Below, in pieces: positions 23,961-33,871 of a stretch of 64,000 nucleotides of DNA; within the stretch, counting starts at the first letter, position 1; each line of letters begins with the position of its first letter. A model generated the notes under the pieces. That model was not told where the DNA came from. It searched no databases and saw only the letters and a list, made by a program, of their open reading frames with translations. Where the stretch lies: assembly GCF_008634025.1 (NCBI RefSeq), contig NZ_PDCM01000002.1:4430618-4494617 (forward strand). The letters are read 5' to 3'. This DNA is from Streptomyces albofaciens JCM 4342 (lineage in GTDB: Bacteria; Actinomycetota; Actinomycetes; Streptomycetales; Streptomycetaceae). Made by a program: the position numbers and the translations under genes.

Positions 23961-26063
23961 TGAGACGGGACGCGTCAGGTCGTAGAGCGTCGTCTTCCCG
24001 ATGGTGACCTTCTTGAAGGACTTCTCCACCCAGCTCGTGATGTCGGACGAGGTGCTGCTGTTCCGGCCGTTCGCGCCGAAGAAACCGCCGCCCATTCCGC
24101 CGCCGATGAAGTAGTGGATCTTCCCCTGGCGTACGTACTCCTTGAACTGTTCGAGGGTCGGTGACGGGTCGCTGCCGTTGAATCCGCCGACGGGCATGAC
24201 CGGGAGACCGGTGGCGAGCTGGTAACTGGCGGCGTTCTGGGAACCGATCGCGGCGGCGGCCCAGGTGTGGTCGGCGGCGTTCTCCTTCAGGGCGGCCTTG
24301 GCCTCGGCACTGACCTGCTGGCCGTTGAGGAGGCCGCCCAGGCCGTTGTGGCGGGCGCCGTCACGCTGTCCGAGGCCCTGGCCCCGGCCGGGTCCCTGGC
24401 CGGGGCCAGGACCGCCCGGACCACCCCCGGTGCTCTTGCCGCCCTTGCCACCCGGCCCGGGACCGCGCCCACCGATGATGATCATGCCGGGCCGTCGGCC
24501 TCCGGCCCCCTTGACCTCCGGTCCCGCCGTGACGATCGAGCCGGTGTGCGGGGTGCCGACCGTATTCGCGGCGTACGCGACCGGGCCGCCCAGCCCGGCG
24601 GCGATGCCCAGCCCGGCGGCCACCACGGCCAGCCTGCGCCCCAGCCGTACGGACAGCCGCCGGCCCAGTCGTACGGACAGCAGCAGCCCCAGCGCCGCGA
24701 CGGCGCCGACCGCGACCACGGTCCAGCGCAGCCACGGCAGCCACTGCGGCGAGCGGGCCAACAGGACATACGCCCACCCGGCCGTCACCGCGACCGTGCC
24801 CGCCAGCAGCAGCGCGGCGGCGGTGCGGGACCGCCGCCGCCACAGCAGCGCCGCGCCCATGGCGACCAGCGCCGCGATGTACGGAGCCAGGGCCACGTTG
24901 TAGTACTCGTGGAAGATCCCGGACATGAAGCTGAACGTCGCGAACGTCATCAGCAGCGCCCCGCCCCACACCAGGAACGCGGCGCGCGCGGCGTCCGTAC
25001 GGCGGGCCCGCCGCAGCACCACCAGCCCCGCGACCAGCAGCAGGAAGGCAGCGGGCAGCAGCCAGGAGATCTGGCCGCCCATCTCGGAGCTGAACAGCCG
25101 GGTGATGCCGGTGTCGCCCCAGGAACCCCCGCCACCACCACCGCCACCACCACCGGGACGGCCGCCCCCTACGCTGCCGGTCTCGTTGCCGTTGATGCGG
25201 CCGAGGCCGTTGTAGCCGAATGTCAGCTCCAGGAAGCTGTTGTGCTGCGAGCCTCCGATGTACGGGCGCGAGGCGGCCGGCCACAGTTCCACGATCGCGA
25301 CCCACCAGCCGCCGGACACCACCATCGCCAGCCCGCCCAGCAGCAGTTGGCCGATCCGGCGCCGCAGCGTGGTGGGCGCGCAGACCGCGTAAACGACCGC
25401 CAGCGGCGGCAGGATCAGCCACGCCTGCAACGTCTTGGTCAGGAAGGCGAGGCCGAAGCAGACGCCCGCCAGCAGCAGCCACTTCGTACGGGCGTCCTCC
25501 AGCGCGCGCAGGACGCAGTACACGGCGCAGACCATGAGCAGGCACAGCAGCGCGTCGGGGTTGTTGAAGCGGAACATCAGCGCGGCGACCGGCGTCAGTG
25601 CCAGCAGCGCCCCCGCCAGCAGCCCGGCGCCCGCGCCGAAACGGCGCCGTACGGCCGCGTACAGCACACCGACCGTGGCGACGCCCATCAGCGCCTCCGG
25701 CAACAGGATCGCCCACGCGTTGAGCCCGAAGAGCCGTACGGACAGGGCCATCGGCCACAGGGCGGCCGGGGGCTTGTCGACGGTGATGGAGTTGGCCGCG
25801 TCCGACGAGCCGAAGAAGAACGCCTTCCAGCTCTCGGAACCCGCCTGGGCCGCCGCCGAATAGAACTGGTTCGCGTAGCCGGACGCGCCCAGGTCCCAGA
25901 GGTAGAGCGCGGCAGTGACCAGGAGGAGGGCCAGGAGGGCGGGGCGGTGCCGGTGGGGGGTGGCTGGGGGCGACTGTGCGGCTGGCGACGCGGCCGGTTC
26001 CGTCGGCTCGGTCGACTCGGTCGGCTCCGTCGACTCGGTAAGACGAGTGTCGTGCGTGGTCAT
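23958..26063 (-). CDS. GT39/ArnT-like membrane glycosyltransferase
   Basis: 701-aa polytopic protein of the PMT/ArnT (YkcB-like) type. A Thr/Glu/Pro N-terminal repeat (STEPTESTEPTEP) precedes the first helix. The first outer loop has ASGYANQFYSAAAQAGSESW and DKPPAALW, with the conserved Asp-Lys-Pro-Pro signature of lipid-linked sugar transferases. Ten or more helices follow, with a Gly-run loop (about residue 300), then a roughly 200-residue extracytoplasmic C-terminal domain. The enzyme should move a sugar from a polyprenyl phosphate to an acceptor outside the membrane. Its ATG overlaps the stop of the GT2-GtrA gene (TGATG), which supplies a likely polyprenyl-phosphate-sugar donor. Confidence 0.87.
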   Translation of the reverse strand: MTTHDTRLTESTEPTESTEPTEPAASPAAQSPPATPHRHRPALLALLLVTAALYLWDLGASGYANQFYSAAAQAGSESWKAFFFGSSDAANSITVDKPPAALWPMALSVRLFGLNAWAILLPEALMGVATVGVLYAAVRRRFGAGAGLLAGALLALTPVAALMFRFNNPDALLCLLMVCAVYCVLRALEDARTKWLLLAGVCFGLAFLTKTLQAWLILPPLAVVYAVCAPTTLRRRIGQLLLGGLAMVVSGGWWVAIVELWPAASRPYIGGSQHNSFLELTFGYNGLGRINGNETGSVGGGRPGGGGGGGGGGSWGDTGITRLFSSEMGGQISWLLPAAFLLLVAGLVVLRRARRTDAARAAFLVWGGALLMTFATFSFMSGIFHEYYNVALAPYIAALVAMGAALLWRRRSRTAAALLLAGTVAVTAGWAYVLLARSPQWLPWLRWTVVAVGAVAALGLLLSVRLGRRLSVRLGRRLAVVAAGLGIAAGLGGPVAYAANTVGTPHTGSIVTAGPEVKGAGGRRPGMIIIGGRGPGPGGKGGKSTGGGPGGPGPGQGPGRGQGLGQRDGARHNGLGGLLNGQQVSAEAKAALKENAADHTWAAAAIGSQNAASYQLATGLPVMPVGGFNGSDPSPTLEQFKEYVRQGKIHYFIGGGMGGGFFGANGRNSSTSSDITSWVEKSFKKVTIGKTTLYDLTRPVS

Positions 26064-27553
26064 CAAGCGCTCCTGCCGGGGCGGTTCGGTACGGCGGTGG
26101 GGCGGTCCGGGGCCGCGGCGGGGCGATCCGGGGCGGTGGCCCGGCGGTTCGGGGCGGTGGCCGGGCGATCCGGGGCGGTGGCCGGGCGAGCCGGGGCGCT
26201 GGCCGGGCGATCCGGGACGGCGGCCGGGCGATCCGGGGCGGTGGCCGGGCGGTTCGGGCGAGCGGCGGCGCGATCCCGGTGCGGTACCGCCGTCCTGCCC
26301 TCCCGCTCCCGGTCCGTGAAGACCCACGCCCGGAAGAGCAGGAACCGCAGCAGCGTCGCCGCGAGGTTCGCGGCCACCAGGACCGCCATCTCGGTGCCGT
26401 GCGCGGGATCGCCGGTCGCGGCGTCCAGGGCGGCCAGCGAACCGCTGGTCAGGGCCAGGCCGATGCCGAAGACGACGAGGCCCTGGGCCTGGTGGCGTAC
26501 GGCTCGTTCCCGGCCCCGTACGCCGAAGGTCAGCCGCCGGTTCGCCGCCGTGTTGCCGATCGCCGAGAGGAGCAGCGCGGCGGCGTTGGCCGCCTGCGGT
26601 CCGACGCCGAGCCGGAAGAGCGAGTAGAGCCCCAGGTAGAGCAGCGTGCTGAGGGCGCCGACCACGCAGAAGCCCATGACCTGGCGCGCCAGCCCGCGCG
26701 GTACGCCGCTCAGGTCGCGGTCGCGCGGGTCGTCGCCGAAGGGCCGGGCGAGCCGGTCCAGCGGCAGCGCCCCGGTCGCCAGCGCGCGCCCCACTCGCCA
26801 CACGCCTTTCAGGTCCTCGGTGGCCGTCCGCAGGATGTGCACGGTGCTGTGCGGGTCGTCCACCCAGTCCACCGGCACTTCGTGGATGCGCAGCCCGGCA
26901 CGTTCCGCGAGCACCAGCATCTCGGTGTCGAAGAACCAGCCGCTGTCCTCGACCATGGGCAGCAGCCGCGCGGCGACATCGCCCCGTACCGCCTTGAAGC
27001 CGCACTGCGCGTCCGAGAAGCGGGCGGCCAGCGAGCCGCGCAGGATGAGGTTGTACGAGCGGGAGATGAACTCGCGCTTCGGCCCGCGCACCACCCGCGA
27101 GCTGCGCGCCAGCCGCGAGCCGATCGCCAGGTCCGAGTGGCCGGAGATCAGCGGCGCGACCAGCGGCAGCAGCGCGTTCAGGTCGGTGGACAGGTCGACG
27201 TCCATGTAGGCGAGCACCGGCGCGTCGGAGAGGGACCACACGGTGCGCAGCGCCCGGCCGCGCCCCTTCTCCTCCAGGCGTACGGCCGTCACCTCGTCGA
27301 TCTTCTCGTCCAGTGCCGCGGAGATCTCGGGCGTGCGGTCCGTGCTCGCGTTGTCCGCGATGGTGATCCGGAAGCCGTACGGGAAGGTGCGGGTGAGGTG
27401 GTCGTGGAGCCGCAACACGCAGGGCTCCAGGTCGGACTCCTCGTTGTAGACAGGGATCACGACATCGAGCACCGTGGTGGTCTGCCCGGGGCGCAGATGC
27501 TCACGAGGCGGCAGGGAGCCCAGAGGAGTCTGGGCCGGCTGTGTCGTCGTCAT
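26063..27553 (-). CDS. GT2 polyprenyl-phosphate glycosyltransferase fused to a GtrA domain
   Basis: 496 aa. Residues about 25-260 are a dolichyl-phosphate-mannose-synthase-like GT2 domain: VVIPVYNEESDLEP, then the DVDLSTDLNALL metal-binding DxD-type motif. Residues about 300-425 are a four-helix GtrA domain (flippase-like). The tail (about 430-496) is a Pro/Ala/Arg repeat of the type PDRPATAPDRPAAAP encoded by 15- and 30-bp units. It should make a polyprenyl-phosphate sugar used by the coupled GT39 gene. An alternative GTG start at 27583 overlaps the kinase stop (GTGA), which would couple the genes directly. The ATG at 27553 has only a weak ribosome-binding site, so the GTG deserves equal weight. 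Confidence 0.86.
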   Translation of the reverse strand: MTTTQPAQTPLGSLPPREHLRPGQTTTVLDVVIPVYNEESDLEPCVLRLHDHLTRTFPYGFRITIADNASTDRTPEISAALDEKIDEVTAVRLEEKGRGRALRTVWSLSDAPVLAYMDVDLSTDLNALLPLVAPLISGHSDLAIGSRLARSSRVVRGPKREFISRSYNLILRGSLAARFSDAQCGFKAVRGDVAARLLPMVEDSGWFFDTEMLVLAERAGLRIHEVPVDWVDDPHSTVHILRTATEDLKGVWRVGRALATGALPLDRLARPFGDDPRDRDLSGVPRGLARQVMGFCVVGALSTLLYLGLYSLFRLGVGPQAANAAALLLSAIGNTAANRRLTFGVRGRERAVRHQAQGLVVFGIGLALTSGSLAALDAATGDPAHGTEMAVLVAANLAATLLRFLLFRAWVFTDREREGRTAVPHRDRAAARPNRPATAPDRPAAVPDRPASAPARPATAPDRPATAPNRRATAPDRPAAAPDRPTAVPNRPGRSA

Positions 27554-27579
27554 GCCACCGACACTCGCCGGGCGCGCTG

Positions 27580-29691
27580 TCACCCTTGTGTGGTGTCGCT
27601 GTGACCCGCCTGTGAATGGGTGTGCTTCAAGGGCGCCCGGTGAAGCCGAGGGGCGCGTGCGGTGTCGTGCGCCGGACCGTCGGCGGGCAGCCGGACGCTG
27701 AAGACCGTCCGTCCGGGCACACTCTCCACCCGGGCCGTACCGCCGTGCGCCGCGACCACGGCCTGCACGATGGCCAGCCCGAGACCCGTGCTGCCGCCGG
27801 TACGCCCCCTTTTCCCATCCGCGCCCGCGCCTGTGCCCGCGGTCCCGTCCGCCCCGTCCCCCGTGCGGGCGCGGGAGGCGTCGCCGCGGGCGAAGCGTTC
27901 GAAGACGTGCGGCAGCAGGTCAGGGGGTACGCCGGGGCCGTCGTCCTGCACCTCCAGCCGCACGGAACGGTTCGCTCCGGACACCGGCGGCTCGCGCCGG
28001 AGGCGGGCGACGACCGTGGTCCCCTCGGGGGTGTGCGTACGGGCGTTGGCCAGCAGGTTGACCAGGACCTGATGCAGCCGGTCGGCGTCGGCGCGTACGC
28101 ACACCGGGTCGTCGGGCAGTTCCAGGCGCCACTTGTGTCCGGGCCCGGCCGCGCGGGCGTCGCTGACGGCGTCCACGACCAGCGGCGCGAGGTCGGTGCT
28201 CTCGTACGACAGCGGCCGGCCGGCGTCCAGCCGGGCGAGCAGCAGCAGGTCCTCCACCAGGCCGGTCATCCGCTGCGCCTCGGATTCGATCCGGCCCAGG
28301 GCGTGCCGGGTGGCGGGGCCGGGCTCCTCGCGGCCGCGCCGGGTCAGCTCGGCGTAGCCGCGTATCGAGGCCAGCGGCGTGCGCAGCTCGTGGCTGGCGT
28401 CGGCGACGAATCTGCGGACCCGCGTCTCGCTCTCCTGGCGGGCGGCGAGCGCCGAACCGACGTGGCCCAGCATCCGGTTGAGCGCCGCGCCGACCTGGCC
28501 GACCTCCGTACGGGGGTCGGCCTCGGCGGCCGGGACGCGTTCGTGCAGGGCCACCTCACCGCGGTGCAGCGGCAGCTCGGAGACCCGGGTCGCCGTAGCG
28601 GCGACCCGGCGCAGCGGCCACAGCGCTATCCGGACCGTGGCGGCGCCCGCGAGACCGGCCGCCACCAGGCCCGCGGCCGTGACGCAGACCTCCACGACGA
28701 TCAGCCTGCCGACGACGTTCTGCACCTCGCCGGACGGCAGCCCGACCAGCGCGGAGTCGTCCGGCGCCGAGGCGATCCGGTAGTCGCCGAGGCCGGGCAG
28801 GGTGACGGTGTGCGGGCGCCCGTCATGCGGTACCTCGGCCAGCGCGTCCACCTGCTCGTCCGTCAGCGTGACCACGTTCTGCGCGGGCATCGGGTTGCGC
28901 CCGTCGATGCTGCGGGCCGCCGCGACGATCTCACCGTCGGAGGAGAGGCGCGCGCCGACGGTGCCGATGGGCTGACCGGGCCCGGCGATGAACCCGAGGT
29001 CCCGGTGATCGAGGAAACCCCCCTGCCGGCCGCCCGTGTGCTGGGCCGACTCCAGGAGCTTGCCGTCCAGTTGGTCCTGGAGGTAGGAGTGCAGGGCGAT
29101 GGTGGTGACCGTACCGATCACCGCACAGACCACCGCGATCAGCATCACCGCCGAAACGATCAGCCGCGTACGCAACGTCCACCGCCGGGGCCGCAGCCGG
29201 AGCTGCCGGGGACGGCGGTGGCGGTGGGTGGTGGGGGGTTTGGAGGGCGTAGAAGGCGTTGACGGCGTACAGAGTGTGGAGGTGGCGCGGGGAGTGCCGA
29301 CGGTGGGTGCGGGGGTGCTTGATGGGGTGGGGCCCGGCGGGGTGAGGCTCGGAGAGATGTGGCCCGGAGAGATGCGGCCCGGTGCATCGGAGCTCGGTGC
29401 ATCGGGGTCCGGCGGGGTGCGGCCCGGTGCATCGGAGCCCGGGTAGAGGCGGCCTGGCGCACCGGACCGCAGCGGGGTGCGACCCGGCGAACCGGAGCCC
29501 GGGTAGAGGCGGCCCGGCACACCAGAGCCTGGCGAAGTGCCCCCCGGCGCATCAGAACCCGGCGAAGTGCCCCCCGGCGCACCAGAGTCCAGCGAAGTGC
29601 GGCCCGGCACACCAGAACCCGGCGAGATGCGGCCCGGCTCACCAGAGCCCTTCGCACCGGAGCCGCGCCGCTTCCCCGCCGCCACGGCCAC
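27580..29691 (-). CDS. Sensor histidine kinase with a repeat-rich N-terminal extension
   Basis: 703 aa, long for an OmpR-class kinase. Residues 1-150 are low-complexity Pro/Gly/Ser repeats (SPGSGVPGRTS-like, 10-residue period) before the first membrane helix (about 190-210). An extracytoplasmic loop, a second helix (about 330-355), a HAMP linker, and a HisKA motif DASHELRTPLASIRGYAE with His434 follow. The ATPase domain has NLLANARTHTPEGT, DDGPGVPPDLL and GSTGLGLAIVQ. All catalytic boxes are intact. It is the second gene after the response regulator (3-bp gap). The N-terminal repeats may be cytoplasmic and variable. Confidence 0.9.
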   Translation of the reverse strand: MAVAAGKRRGSGAKGSGEPGRISPGSGVPGRTSLDSGAPGGTSPGSDAPGGTSPGSGVPGRLYPGSGSPGRTPLRSGAPGRLYPGSDAPGRTPPDPDAPSSDAPGRISPGHISPSLTPPGPTPSSTPAPTVGTPRATSTLCTPSTPSTPSKPPTTHRHRRPRQLRLRPRRWTLRTRLIVSAVMLIAVVCAVIGTVTTIALHSYLQDQLDGKLLESAQHTGGRQGGFLDHRDLGFIAGPGQPIGTVGARLSSDGEIVAAARSIDGRNPMPAQNVVTLTDEQVDALAEVPHDGRPHTVTLPGLGDYRIASAPDDSALVGLPSGEVQNVVGRLIVVEVCVTAAGLVAAGLAGAATVRIALWPLRRVAATATRVSELPLHRGEVALHERVPAAEADPRTEVGQVGAALNRMLGHVGSALAARQESETRVRRFVADASHELRTPLASIRGYAELTRRGREEPGPATRHALGRIESEAQRMTGLVEDLLLLARLDAGRPLSYESTDLAPLVVDAVSDARAAGPGHKWRLELPDDPVCVRADADRLHQVLVNLLANARTHTPEGTTVVARLRREPPVSGANRSVRLEVQDDGPGVPPDLLPHVFERFARGDASRARTGDGADGTAGTGAGADGKRGRTGGSTGLGLAIVQAVVAAHGGTARVESVPGRTVFSVRLPADGPAHDTARAPRLHRAPLKHTHSQAGHSDTTQG

Positions 29692-29694
29692 CCG

Positions 29695-30444
29695 CTACCC
29701 GCCCGGCTTGATCAGATAGCCCGCGCCGCGGCGGGTGTGGATCATCGGGCTGCGGCCCGCGTCGATCTTCCGGCGCAGATACGAGATATACAGCTCCACG
29801 ACGTTGGCCTGGCCGCCGAAGTCGTAGCTCCACACCCGGTCCAGGATCTGCGACTTGCTCAGCACCCGCCGTGGGTTGCGCATCAGATAGCGCAGCAGCT
29901 CGAACTCGGTGGCCGTCAGGTGGATCTCCTCGCCGCCGCGCCACACCTCATGGCTCTCCTCGTCCAGCAGCAGGTCGCCCACCGCGAGCAGCGACTCCCC
30001 GCGTCCCGCCGCCGCTCCCGCCCGGCGCAGCAGGCCGCGCAGCCGGGCCACCACCTCCTCCAGGCTGAAGGGCTTGGTCACGTAGTCGTCGGCGCCCGCC
30101 GTCAGTCCGGCGATCCGGTCCTCGACCGCGTCCTTCGCGGTCAGGAACAGCACCGGCACCTCCGGCAGTTCGTGGCGCAGCCGGCCCAGGACGGTCAGCC
30201 CGTCCATGTCCGGCAGCATCACGTCCAGCAGCACCGCGTCCGGACGCCACTCACGCGCGGCCCGCAGCGCGGCCGTACCGTTGCCCTCGGCACGGATGTC
30301 CCAGCCCTCGTAGCGCAGCGCCAGGGAGAGCAGTTCGGCGAGCGACGCCTCGTCGTCGACGACCAGCACCCGTACCGGGCTACCGTCGGGACGCAGCAGC
30401 TCGGCAGGCTTCTTCGCGGTGGATGTGGACGCTGTCACGGTCAT
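29695..30444 (-). CDS. OmpR/PhoB-family response regulator
   Basis: 249 aa. The receiver domain has the acidic pair VVDDE, the phospho-acceptor Asp74 in LLDVMLPDMDG, the switch Thr in FLTAKD and Lys in VTKPFS. The winged-helix output domain has LTATEFELLRYLMRNPRRVLSK and YISYLRRKID. It heads a tightly packed operon (regulator, kinase, GT2-GtrA, GT39), so it probably regulates envelope glycosylation and itself. Confidence 0.93.
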   Translation of the reverse strand: MTVTASTSTAKKPAELLRPDGSPVRVLVVDDEASLAELLSLALRYEGWDIRAEGNGTAALRAAREWRPDAVLLDVMLPDMDGLTVLGRLRHELPEVPVLFLTAKDAVEDRIAGLTAGADDYVTKPFSLEEVVARLRGLLRRAGAAAGRGESLLAVGDLLLDEESHEVWRGGEEIHLTATEFELLRYLMRNPRRVLSKSQILDRVWSYDFGGQANVVELYISYLRRKIDAGRSPMIHTRRGAGYLIKPGG

Positions 30445-30624
30445 GCCGCAAAGGCTGACCACCCCCTCTGAGAGCCGTCTTGCGCGTACCTGTGAATCTC
30501 CTGAGAAACACCCGTCACCGCAGCTCGCCTGCGGTGGAACCGGACTGGGCCGCCCCCCGCGCGGTCCAGCCGGTCACCACGGGAATCAGCATGCCACCCA
30601 CCACTGACAATCGCCCTGACCTGT

Positions 30625-30785
30625 GCCTTTACCGCTCTCCGCGACCTCGGGCACCACGGTTTCGGCCACCACGACCTCGGGCCCCGGGCTCAGTCACCGC
30701 GACCTCGGGTATCCAGGCCTCAGTCACCGCGACCTCGGATCCCCGGCCTCGGCCACCGCGACCTCGGGCCCCGGGCTCACTCACC
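30625..30785. repeat. About 30-bp tandem repeat, five to six units
   Basis: Units related to TCAGTCACCGCGACCTCGGG plus about 10 variable bases recur between the response-regulator promoter and the FMN reductase gene. I see no gene in 30445-30858 apart from this array and promoter DNA. Confidence 0.7.
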
Positions 30786-30858
30786 ACGGCCCGCTCACCC
30801 CGGCCTCGCCCACCGCCGCCCTTCCCTTGACCCCGACGTCAATCCCTACCGTCACGGC

Positions 30859-31392
30859 ATGAAGATCCTCGCCCTCAACGGCAGCCTGCGCGCCCGCTCC
30901 TCCAACGGTGCCGTCCTGCGTTCCGCCCTCGCCCTCACCGACGCCGTGTCCACCGTCGCCGACATCGGCGCGCTCCCCCACTTCAACCCCGACCTGGACG
31001 GCGTGGACTCCGCACCGCCCGCCCCCGTGGCCGCGCTGCGCCGCGCCGTGGCGGAGGCGGACGCCGTCCTGGTCGTCAGCCCCGAGTACGCCCACGGCGT
31101 CCCGGGCGTCCTCAAGAACGCGCTCGACTGGCTGGTCAGCAGCGCCGAGTTCCTGGGCAAACCGACCGCCGTGCTGACCGCATCGCCCTCGCCCACCGGC
31201 GCGGCGTACGCGCACGAGCAGCTGCGCGAGACCCTGCGCATGATGTCCGCCGACGTGCTCCCGGACGCCTGCCGCAACCTCATCGCCATCAGCCCGAAGA
31301 CCGACCCGGCCACGGGGACCGTCACCGACCCGGCCGCCCTCCAGGAGCTGCGCACGGCCATGGCGGCGCTGTGCGGCACGCAAGTTGCATGA
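30859..31392 (+). CDS. NADPH-dependent FMN reductase-family flavoprotein
   Basis: 177-aa flavodoxin-like protein. The phosphate-binding loop is LNGSLRARSSNGAVL (residues 6-20), and the FMN-binding SPEYAHGVPGVLKNALDWLVS motif (about residues 74-94, partly quoted) is fully conserved. It should reduce FMN, quinones or azo/nitro compounds with NAD(P)H. It is preceded by the 30-bp repeat array and appears monocistronic. No partner monooxygenase is adjacent. Confidence 0.9.
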   Translation: MKILALNGSLRARSSNGAVLRSALALTDAVSTVADIGALPHFNPDLDGVDSAPPAPVAALRRAVAEADAVLVVSPEYAHGVPGVLKNALDWLVSSAEFLGKPTAVLTASPSPTGAAYAHEQLRETLRMMSADVLPDACRNLIAISPKTDPATGTVTDPAALQELRTAMAALCGTQVA

Positions 31393-31848
31393 GTTGCGAC
31401 GCATTTCGCCGGAACCCTCGGCCCGGCTTCGCGCACGGCCGTTCCCCCGCCGGCCACGCCAGGCGGACGAGGAGCAAACCGCGACAAGCCTCGAACCGCC
31501 AAGGCCACGATCATCGGTCACCGTGCGTAGCCACCCTCGCCGTGCCTTAAAGCAGTCTTAAATCGCGAGCTGACAGGGCCCGCAGAACCCAACACAACAC
31601 AACAGTGCTGGTGAACGCATCAGTTGGCGTCGAACAGCCGCTTTTTCGCGTGATCGATGACATGCGCAGGCCATGGTGTATGGTTTCGCCCGCTGTCACC
31701 GAGAGTGCCGCTTTGGCCAGTGATTCGCTCACCGGCTGAACGCGTCAGCACCCCGGAGGGCAGTGCGCAACTCCCCCACGGCGGTGCTCGCGTGCACCGG
31801 ACCCGGTCGCCCGGGTCCGGCCCGCGTGCGCCGCAGAAAGGTTTGCTC
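31393..31848. other. Intergenic region without recognised features
   Basis: 456 bp between the FMN reductase and the metalloprotease gene. It is less G+C-rich around 31540-31680 (TTAAAGCAGTCTTAAATCG), where a promoter for the metalloprotease gene could lie. I find no convincing gene, hairpin or repeat. Confidence 0.4.
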
Positions 31849-33567
31849 ATGTCCGGAAAACGGGCTCTCAAAAGACGGGTGCTGAAGCCTGTCCCGCTGA
31901 TCGCGATGGCAGGCGTCGGCGCCTGCCTGGCGGCTGTCGTCGTACCGTCCGCGTTCGGTACGGACGCCCCGGCCGACGCGTCCGCGAAGGCCGGCACGTG
32001 CACGATCCGCTCCGCGGACAAGCACTCCGAAGCGCCGCCCAGCTGCCTTGGCGTCACCGCCTCCCTCGACCACCTGCCGGCGGTCGGCGAGCAGGCCACC
32101 CTCACCGTGGACGTCAAGGCGCAGGCCGACATCAAGAACGCGGGCCTGTCCGTCCAACTGCCGCCCGCGCTGCGAATAGCCGGCAAGGACGACGGCCTCA
32201 CCGCGCCCAAGAAGGACGACTTCGGCCAGCGCACCAGCCAGAAACTCTCCCTGGCCCCCGGCACTCGCACCGTCGAGATCAAGGTCAAGGCCGTCGCCGC
32301 CGGACCCGCCCAGATCCAGGCGGACATCAGCGACATCGACCACCCCGACCCGCGCCGCGCCGGACACGACTCGGTGGAGCTCACCGTCGGCACCGCCAAG
32401 GGCTCCACCGACAAGGGCGTCTCGGTCTCCAAGGGCCGCGCGACCAAGGTCGAGCGCCCCGGTCCCGGCACCCGCGCACCGCGCAAGGTCACCCCCAAGA
32501 CCCCCGCCCCCGCCAAGGCCCCGGACGCCTCGGCCCCGGCCGCCAACGCCCGGACCTGCGTCAACGGCACCTTCCGCAACCGCTTCCAGTCCGCCGAGGG
32601 CGGCAACTGGGAAGCCAAGGCCAACCGCGACGAACCGGTCAGCAACGCCAACGTCACCCTGTGGGGCAAGCCGACCGCCAACGGCGCCACGCGGAAGCTC
32701 GCCACCGGGATGACCGGCAACGGCGACGGCAGATTCAACCTCTGCTACACGCCGACCACCTCCACCACCTCCGTCGCGTGGGTGGAGTTCCGCACGCAGG
32801 CCGGCCGGATGTGGTCGGTGGTCGACTACAACGGCAACCAGTACGCGACCTCTTCGTACGCGCTGAACAACATCTCCGGCACCGCCAGCCTGGGGAACGT
32901 CTACGCCAATGAGGGGCAGAGCCGCGCCTGGCACGCCCTCGACACGCTCAACAAGCTGTGGTGGAACCGCGGCTCCACGACCAACTGCTGGGCCAGCAGT
33001 GAGCAGGACGGCCGCTGCACTCCGATCACCGTCCAGTGGTACCCCGGCTCGACCGACGGCACGTACTGGACCACCAACGAGGACAAGATCCACCTCGCGG
33101 ACAACGACCCCGACTCCGAGCACACCACCGTCCACGAGGCGGGCCACGCCCTCATGGGCAAGCTCTACCGGGGCTGGTGGCCGCAGGTGAGCAACTGCTC
33201 GCCCCACTACGTCAACCGTTCCTCCTCCGCCAGCTGCGGCTGGACCGAGGGCTTCGCCGACGCGGTGTCGTTCCACACCTTCAACGACACCACCTACTAC
33301 TGGGGCAACGGCGCCTCCATGAACCTCGCCAATGACCGCTCCACCAGCGGCATCGACCAGGGCGACGCCTGCGAGGCCCGGGTCGCCACCGCGCTGGTCG
33401 ACCTGTGGTCCCAGGTCGACGGGGGCTGGATGAAGAGCAACACCATGATGTCCAAGAACTCGCAGTCCAGCTTCCGTGAGTACTTCGTCACCGACCGGCC
33501 CGCGTACGGCCTGGACACGGGCTCGAAGGCCCGGGGCATCCTCTGGAAGCACACCATCTGGTACTGA
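31849..33567 (+). CDS. Secreted zinc metalloprotease (HEXXH)
   Basis: 572 aa with an N-terminal signal peptide ([20 protein letters not shown]... to about residue 38). Residues about 55-185 are a beta domain resembling a DUF11/CARDB-type adhesion module ([20 protein letters not shown]). A Pro/Lys/Ala linker follows, then a small beta domain with [18 protein letters not shown]. The catalytic part has [13 protein letters not shown] (His429, Glu430, His433), and Glu467 in [13 protein letters not shown] is the likely third ligand, a gluzincin-like arrangement. Cys pairs are consistent with secretion. GAAAGG precedes the ATG. The substrate is unknown. Confidence 0.86.
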   Translation: MSGKRALKRRVLKPVPLIAMAGVGACLAAVVVPSAFGTDAPADASAKAGTCTIRSADKHSEAPPSCLGVTASLDHLPAVGEQATLTVDVKAQADIKNAGLSVQLPPALRIAGKDDGLTAPKKDDFGQRTSQKLSLAPGTRTVEIKVKAVAAGPAQIQADISDIDHPDPRRAGHDSVELTVGTAKGSTDKGVSVSKGRATKVERPGPGTRAPRKVTPKTPAPAKAPDASAPAANARTCVNGTFRNRFQSAEGGNWEAKANRDEPVSNANVTLWGKPTANGATRKLATGMTGNGDGRFNLCYTPTTSTTSVAWVEFRTQAGRMWSVVDYNGNQYATSSYALNNISGTASLGNVYANEGQSRAWHALDTLNKLWWNRGSTTNCWASSEQDGRCTPITVQWYPGSTDGTYWTTNEDKIHLADNDPDSEHTTVHEAGHALMGKLYRGWWPQVSNCSPHYVNRSSSASCGWTEGFADAVSFHTFNDTTYYWGNGASMNLANDRSTSGIDQGDACEARVATALVDLWSQVDGGWMKSNTMMSKNSQSSFREYFVTDRPAYGLDTGSKARGILWKHTIWY

Positions 33568-33568
33568 C

Positions 33569-33745
33569 CGGTGCCGACCGGCGTTCTCCGGTACTGACCA
33601 TCAGACCCCCGGTACAGACCGGCGATCTGAGGTGCTGATCGCCAGACTTCCGGTACTGACCGGCGGGCTCCGGCACCAACCGCCAGACCTCGGGGGACCA
33701 ACCGCCAGACCTCGGGTACCAACCGGCGATCTCCGGCACGACCGC
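33569..33745. repeat. 20-22-bp tandem repeat, about eight units
   Basis: Degenerate units of CCGGTACTGACCGGCGATCT run from the metalloprotease stop codon to about 33745, in the space before the convergent DUF2797 gene. Confidence 0.7.
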
Positions 33746-33871
33746 CGCCAACCAGCCGACCCCATGGGCCGGGCCGACTCCGGCCCGGCCCATGGCCGTA
33801 CCGACCGGCTCCTCGCCCCCGCCCCGCCGCCATCCCCTCCCGCTCCTTGGAACAAGCGCCCCCTCCAACCC

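Noticed and set aside
21617..27604. Very long + strand open frames across the MFS, GT39, GT2 and kinase genes
   Set aside because: They are antisense shadows with His/Gln/Arg-rich composition and no domain; the - strand genes show clear motifs.
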